A stretch of 7,291 nt of DNA from an uncultured Clostridia bacterium (GTDB lineage: Bacteria > Bacillota > Clostridia > TANB77 > CAG-508). Positions within the stretch are counted from its first letter, which is position 1, and each line of letters starts with the position of its first letter. The notes beneath the pieces are model-generated. The model had not been told where the DNA came from and ran no database searches. It saw nothing but the letters and a program-made list of their open reading frames with translations. Shown piece by piece: positions 6,021-7,291 of this stretch. The DNA is taken from the NCBI GenBank assembly GCA_934167735.1, contig CAKPLV010000041.1, forward strand, positions 1 to 7,291, in the 5' to 3' direction. The position numbers and the translations under genes are program-made.

Positions 6021-6810
6021 TATCTTCACTCTTTCCTATAACTTCTCTTACGATTTCTCCTGCTATCATTAAACCGGCAACAGATGGTACAAATGAAATA
6101 CTTCCAGGCACTTGATTTCTTTGTGCACATTTTCTTTTTGTACCAGGTGGACATATACAATTAACTTTACAATTGCATTGCATTGTTTGATCTGGCTTTA
6201 TTGGTTCTTCGGTTGAATAAATTACTTTTAAACTATCTATATTTCTTTTTCTTAATTCTTTTCTCATTACTTTTGCAAGTGGACATATATTTGTTTTATA
6301 TATATCTGTTATTTGCAATTTGGATGGATCTAGCTTGTTTCCAGTTCCCATTGCTGAAATGATTGGTATATTTAATTTTTTACATTGCATTACAAGTTCT
6401 ATTTTCGCTGTAACGGTATCAATACAATCAACAACATAGTTTATATCACTTTTAATTATCTCTGTCTTTGAATCAGGCATAAAAAACTCTTGATATGTTT
6501 CAACTTCTGCATTTGGATTGATTTCTAATATTCTTTCTTTGGCTACATCAACTTTGTATTTTCCTATAGTTTTTCTTGTTGCAATAATTTGTCTATTTAA
6601 ATTAGTAAGACAGATTTTATCATCATCTATTAATACAAATTTGCCAACTCCTGCTCTTACTAAACCTTCAACAACAAATGATCCTACTCCTCCTATTCCA
6701 AAAATAGCAACTTTAGTGTCTTTTAGCTTTTTTATTCCTTCTTTACCAATTAAAAGTTCTGTTCTTGAAAATTGATTTAGTCCAATTTCTTCTATATCTG
6801 ATTTACTCAT
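6013..6810 (-). CDS. tcdA: tRNA threonylcarbamoyladenosine dehydratase (TcdA/CsdL)
   Basis: A 265-residue ThiF/MoeB/E1-like adenylating enzyme. TcdA converts t6A at position 37 of ANN-decoding tRNAs to cyclic ct6A using ATP. Visible are QFSRTELLIGKEGI near the start, the nucleotide-binding GIGGVGS (38-44), LIDDDKICLTNLNRQ with the conserved Arg, VDCIDTVTAK, and SAMGTGNKLDP. The C-terminal FVPSVAGLMIAGEIVRE is typical. A cysteine-rich stretch (Cys212, 214, 218, 220, 228; CICPPGTKRKC) fits the Firmicutes form and may bind a metal. The start at 6810 is chosen because GGAGG (6816-6820) is 5 nt upstream; the ATG at 6822 sits directly before that site. It follows the ATPase gene by 13 nt and overlaps the desulfurase. 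In E. coli, CsdL (TcdA) works with the CsdA desulfurase, so the pairing is meaningful. Confidence 0.92.
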   Translation of the reverse strand: MSKSDIEEIGLNQFSRTELLIGKEGIKKLKDTKVAIFGIGGVGSFVVEGLVRAGVGKFVLIDDDKICLTNLNRQIIATRKTIGKYKVDVAKERILEINPNAEVETYQEFFMPDSKTEIIKSDINYVVDCIDTVTAKIELVMQCKKLNIPIISAMGTGNKLDPSKLQITDIYKTNICPLAKVMRKELRKRNIDSLKVIYSTEEPIKPDQTMQCNCKVNCICPPGTKRKCAQRNQVPGSISFVPSVAGLMIAGEIVREVIGKSEDNG

Positions 6811-6815
6811 TTTTT

Positions 6816-6820
6816 CCTCC
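6816..6820 (-). promoter_or_regulatory. Ribosome binding site that sets the tcdA start
   Basis: Minus-strand GGAGG lies 5 nt before the ATG at 6810. The in-frame ATG at 6822 directly abuts this element and has no site of its own. Confidence 0.75.
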
Positions 6821-6823
6821 ATA

Positions 6824-7291
6824 TTATTTTTTTAATCTTAGTGCATTTAAAACAACAGTTAAACTGCTTAAAGTCATTGCGAATGCTGCAATCATTGGAT
6901 TCATTGTAATTCCAAATGGTTGTAAAATTCCACAAGCAATTGGAATCATACAGATATTATAGAAAAATGCCCAAAATAAATTTTGTTTAATATTTCTTAT
7001 TGTTTTCCTACTAATATCTAATAAATCTAATATTTTTTCTATATTATCACTCATAATAACAACTTGTGCTGAATCAATTGCAATATCTGTTCCTGTTGAA
7101 ATTGAAACACCAATATCTGCATTTACTAAACTAATACTATCATTAATTCCATCTCCACACATCATAACAAGTCCACGTTTTTTTAAATCTTTTATTGTTT
7201 GTGATTTTTCTTTTGGTGTAACATTTGCTATTACTTTGTCAATTCCTATTTGTTTTGCAATTATTTCTGCTGTTTTTTCATTATCTCCTGT
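6824..7291 (-). CDS. copA: Copper-type P1B ATPase, C-terminal part
   Basis: The last 155 residues of a heavy-metal P-type ATPase, whose 5' part lies beyond the right edge. The open frame enters the window at TGDN, the hinge motif of the phosphorylation domain. It continues through VTPKEKSQTI and the GDGIND motif, then TGTDIAIDSAQVVIM. The last two membrane helices are NLFWAFFYNICMIPIACG and PMIAAFAMTLSSLTVVLNAL. YN in the first and MxxSS in the second are the Cu(+) P1B-1 signature, so copper export across the cytoplasmic membrane is likely, although the CPC motif is outside the window. Odd point: the segment after GDGIND reads SISL where APAL or SPAL is usual. The ATG at 7165 is internal and not the start. 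The gene ends 13 nt before tcdA and probably shares its transcript. Confidence 0.9.
   Translation of the reverse strand, partial: TGDNEKTAEIIAKQIGIDKVIANVTPKEKSQTIKDLKKRGLVMMCGDGINDSISLVNADIGVSISTGTDIAIDSAQVVIMSDNIEKILDLLDISRKTIRNIKQNLFWAFFYNICMIPIACGILQPFGITMNPMIAAFAMTLSSLTVVLNALRLKK

Noticed and set aside
6518..6775. Plus-strand open frames opposite tcdA and elsewhere (1333-1554, 5402-5590, 6765-6962)
   Set aside because: They lie antisense to well-recognised genes, have no ribosome binding site or family resemblance, and read as low-complexity shadows.
1..7291. CRISPR array, tRNA or rRNA gene, or riboswitch
   Set aside because: No regularly spaced repeats, cloverleaf-like stretch, rRNA-like segment or long structured leader was seen; almost all of the window is coding.

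Overview
The window is very AT-rich and has Clostridia-type gene content: strong AAGGAG/GGAGG ribosome binding sites, a clostridial-type Xer recombinase, a TSCPD-family small protein, TtcA- and TcdA-type tRNA-modification enzymes, and two sporulation-related genes. An endospore-forming, low-GC Bacillota (Clostridia-like) is the best reading. The species cannot be named from this stretch.

Layout. Positions 1-78 hold the start of an unrecognised minus-strand gene, divergent from a XerC/XerD-type tyrosine recombinase (188-1180, +). The two share a compact promoter region whose extended -10 boxes form a 10-bp inverted repeat. A strong hairpin at 1179-1207 ends the recombinase and probably also the convergent minus-strand gene at 1213-1617. 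That gene encodes a stand-alone, divergent Spo0A C-terminal (DNA-binding) domain and has a perfect TTGACA-17-TATAAT promoter. Everything from there to the right edge is on the minus strand. In transcription order (right to left) it runs: copper P-type ATPase (3' part), tcdA, cysteine desulfurase, ttcA-like gene, TSCPD small protein, a 48-codon small ORF, a large serine recombinase, and the last ~79 codons of spoVFB (dpaB, dipicolinate synthase subunit B).

Main observation. The spoVFB fragment at 1692-1931 lacks its first ~115 codons, has no ribosome binding site, and has a stop codon just before its first ATG. Its 5' edge is fused to the 3' end of the serine recombinase, whose last codons and stop codon are read from spoVFB DNA. 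This is the expected right-hand junction of a skin-like intervening element in a sporulation gene, like the sigK elements that a SpoIVCA-type recombinase excises in the mother cell. A sigma-E-like promoter (3746-3773) lies upstream of the small ORF and recombinase, which overlap by ATGA. If nothing has been rearranged, the 5' half of spoVFB lies beyond position 7291, and the element is more than 5.3 kb long and contains all the genes to the right of the junction.

How the genes may work together. The cysteine desulfurase, TcdA and TtcA-like proteins form a plausible sulfur and tRNA-modification unit: TcdA makes cyclic t6A37 and is linked to a CsdA-type desulfurase in E. coli, and TtcA 2-thiolates C32. 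The genes are spaced by 13 nt or less, or overlap. The recombinase sits at the 3' end of this transcription unit with no visible terminator before it, so it could be reached both by read-through and by its own sporulation promoter.
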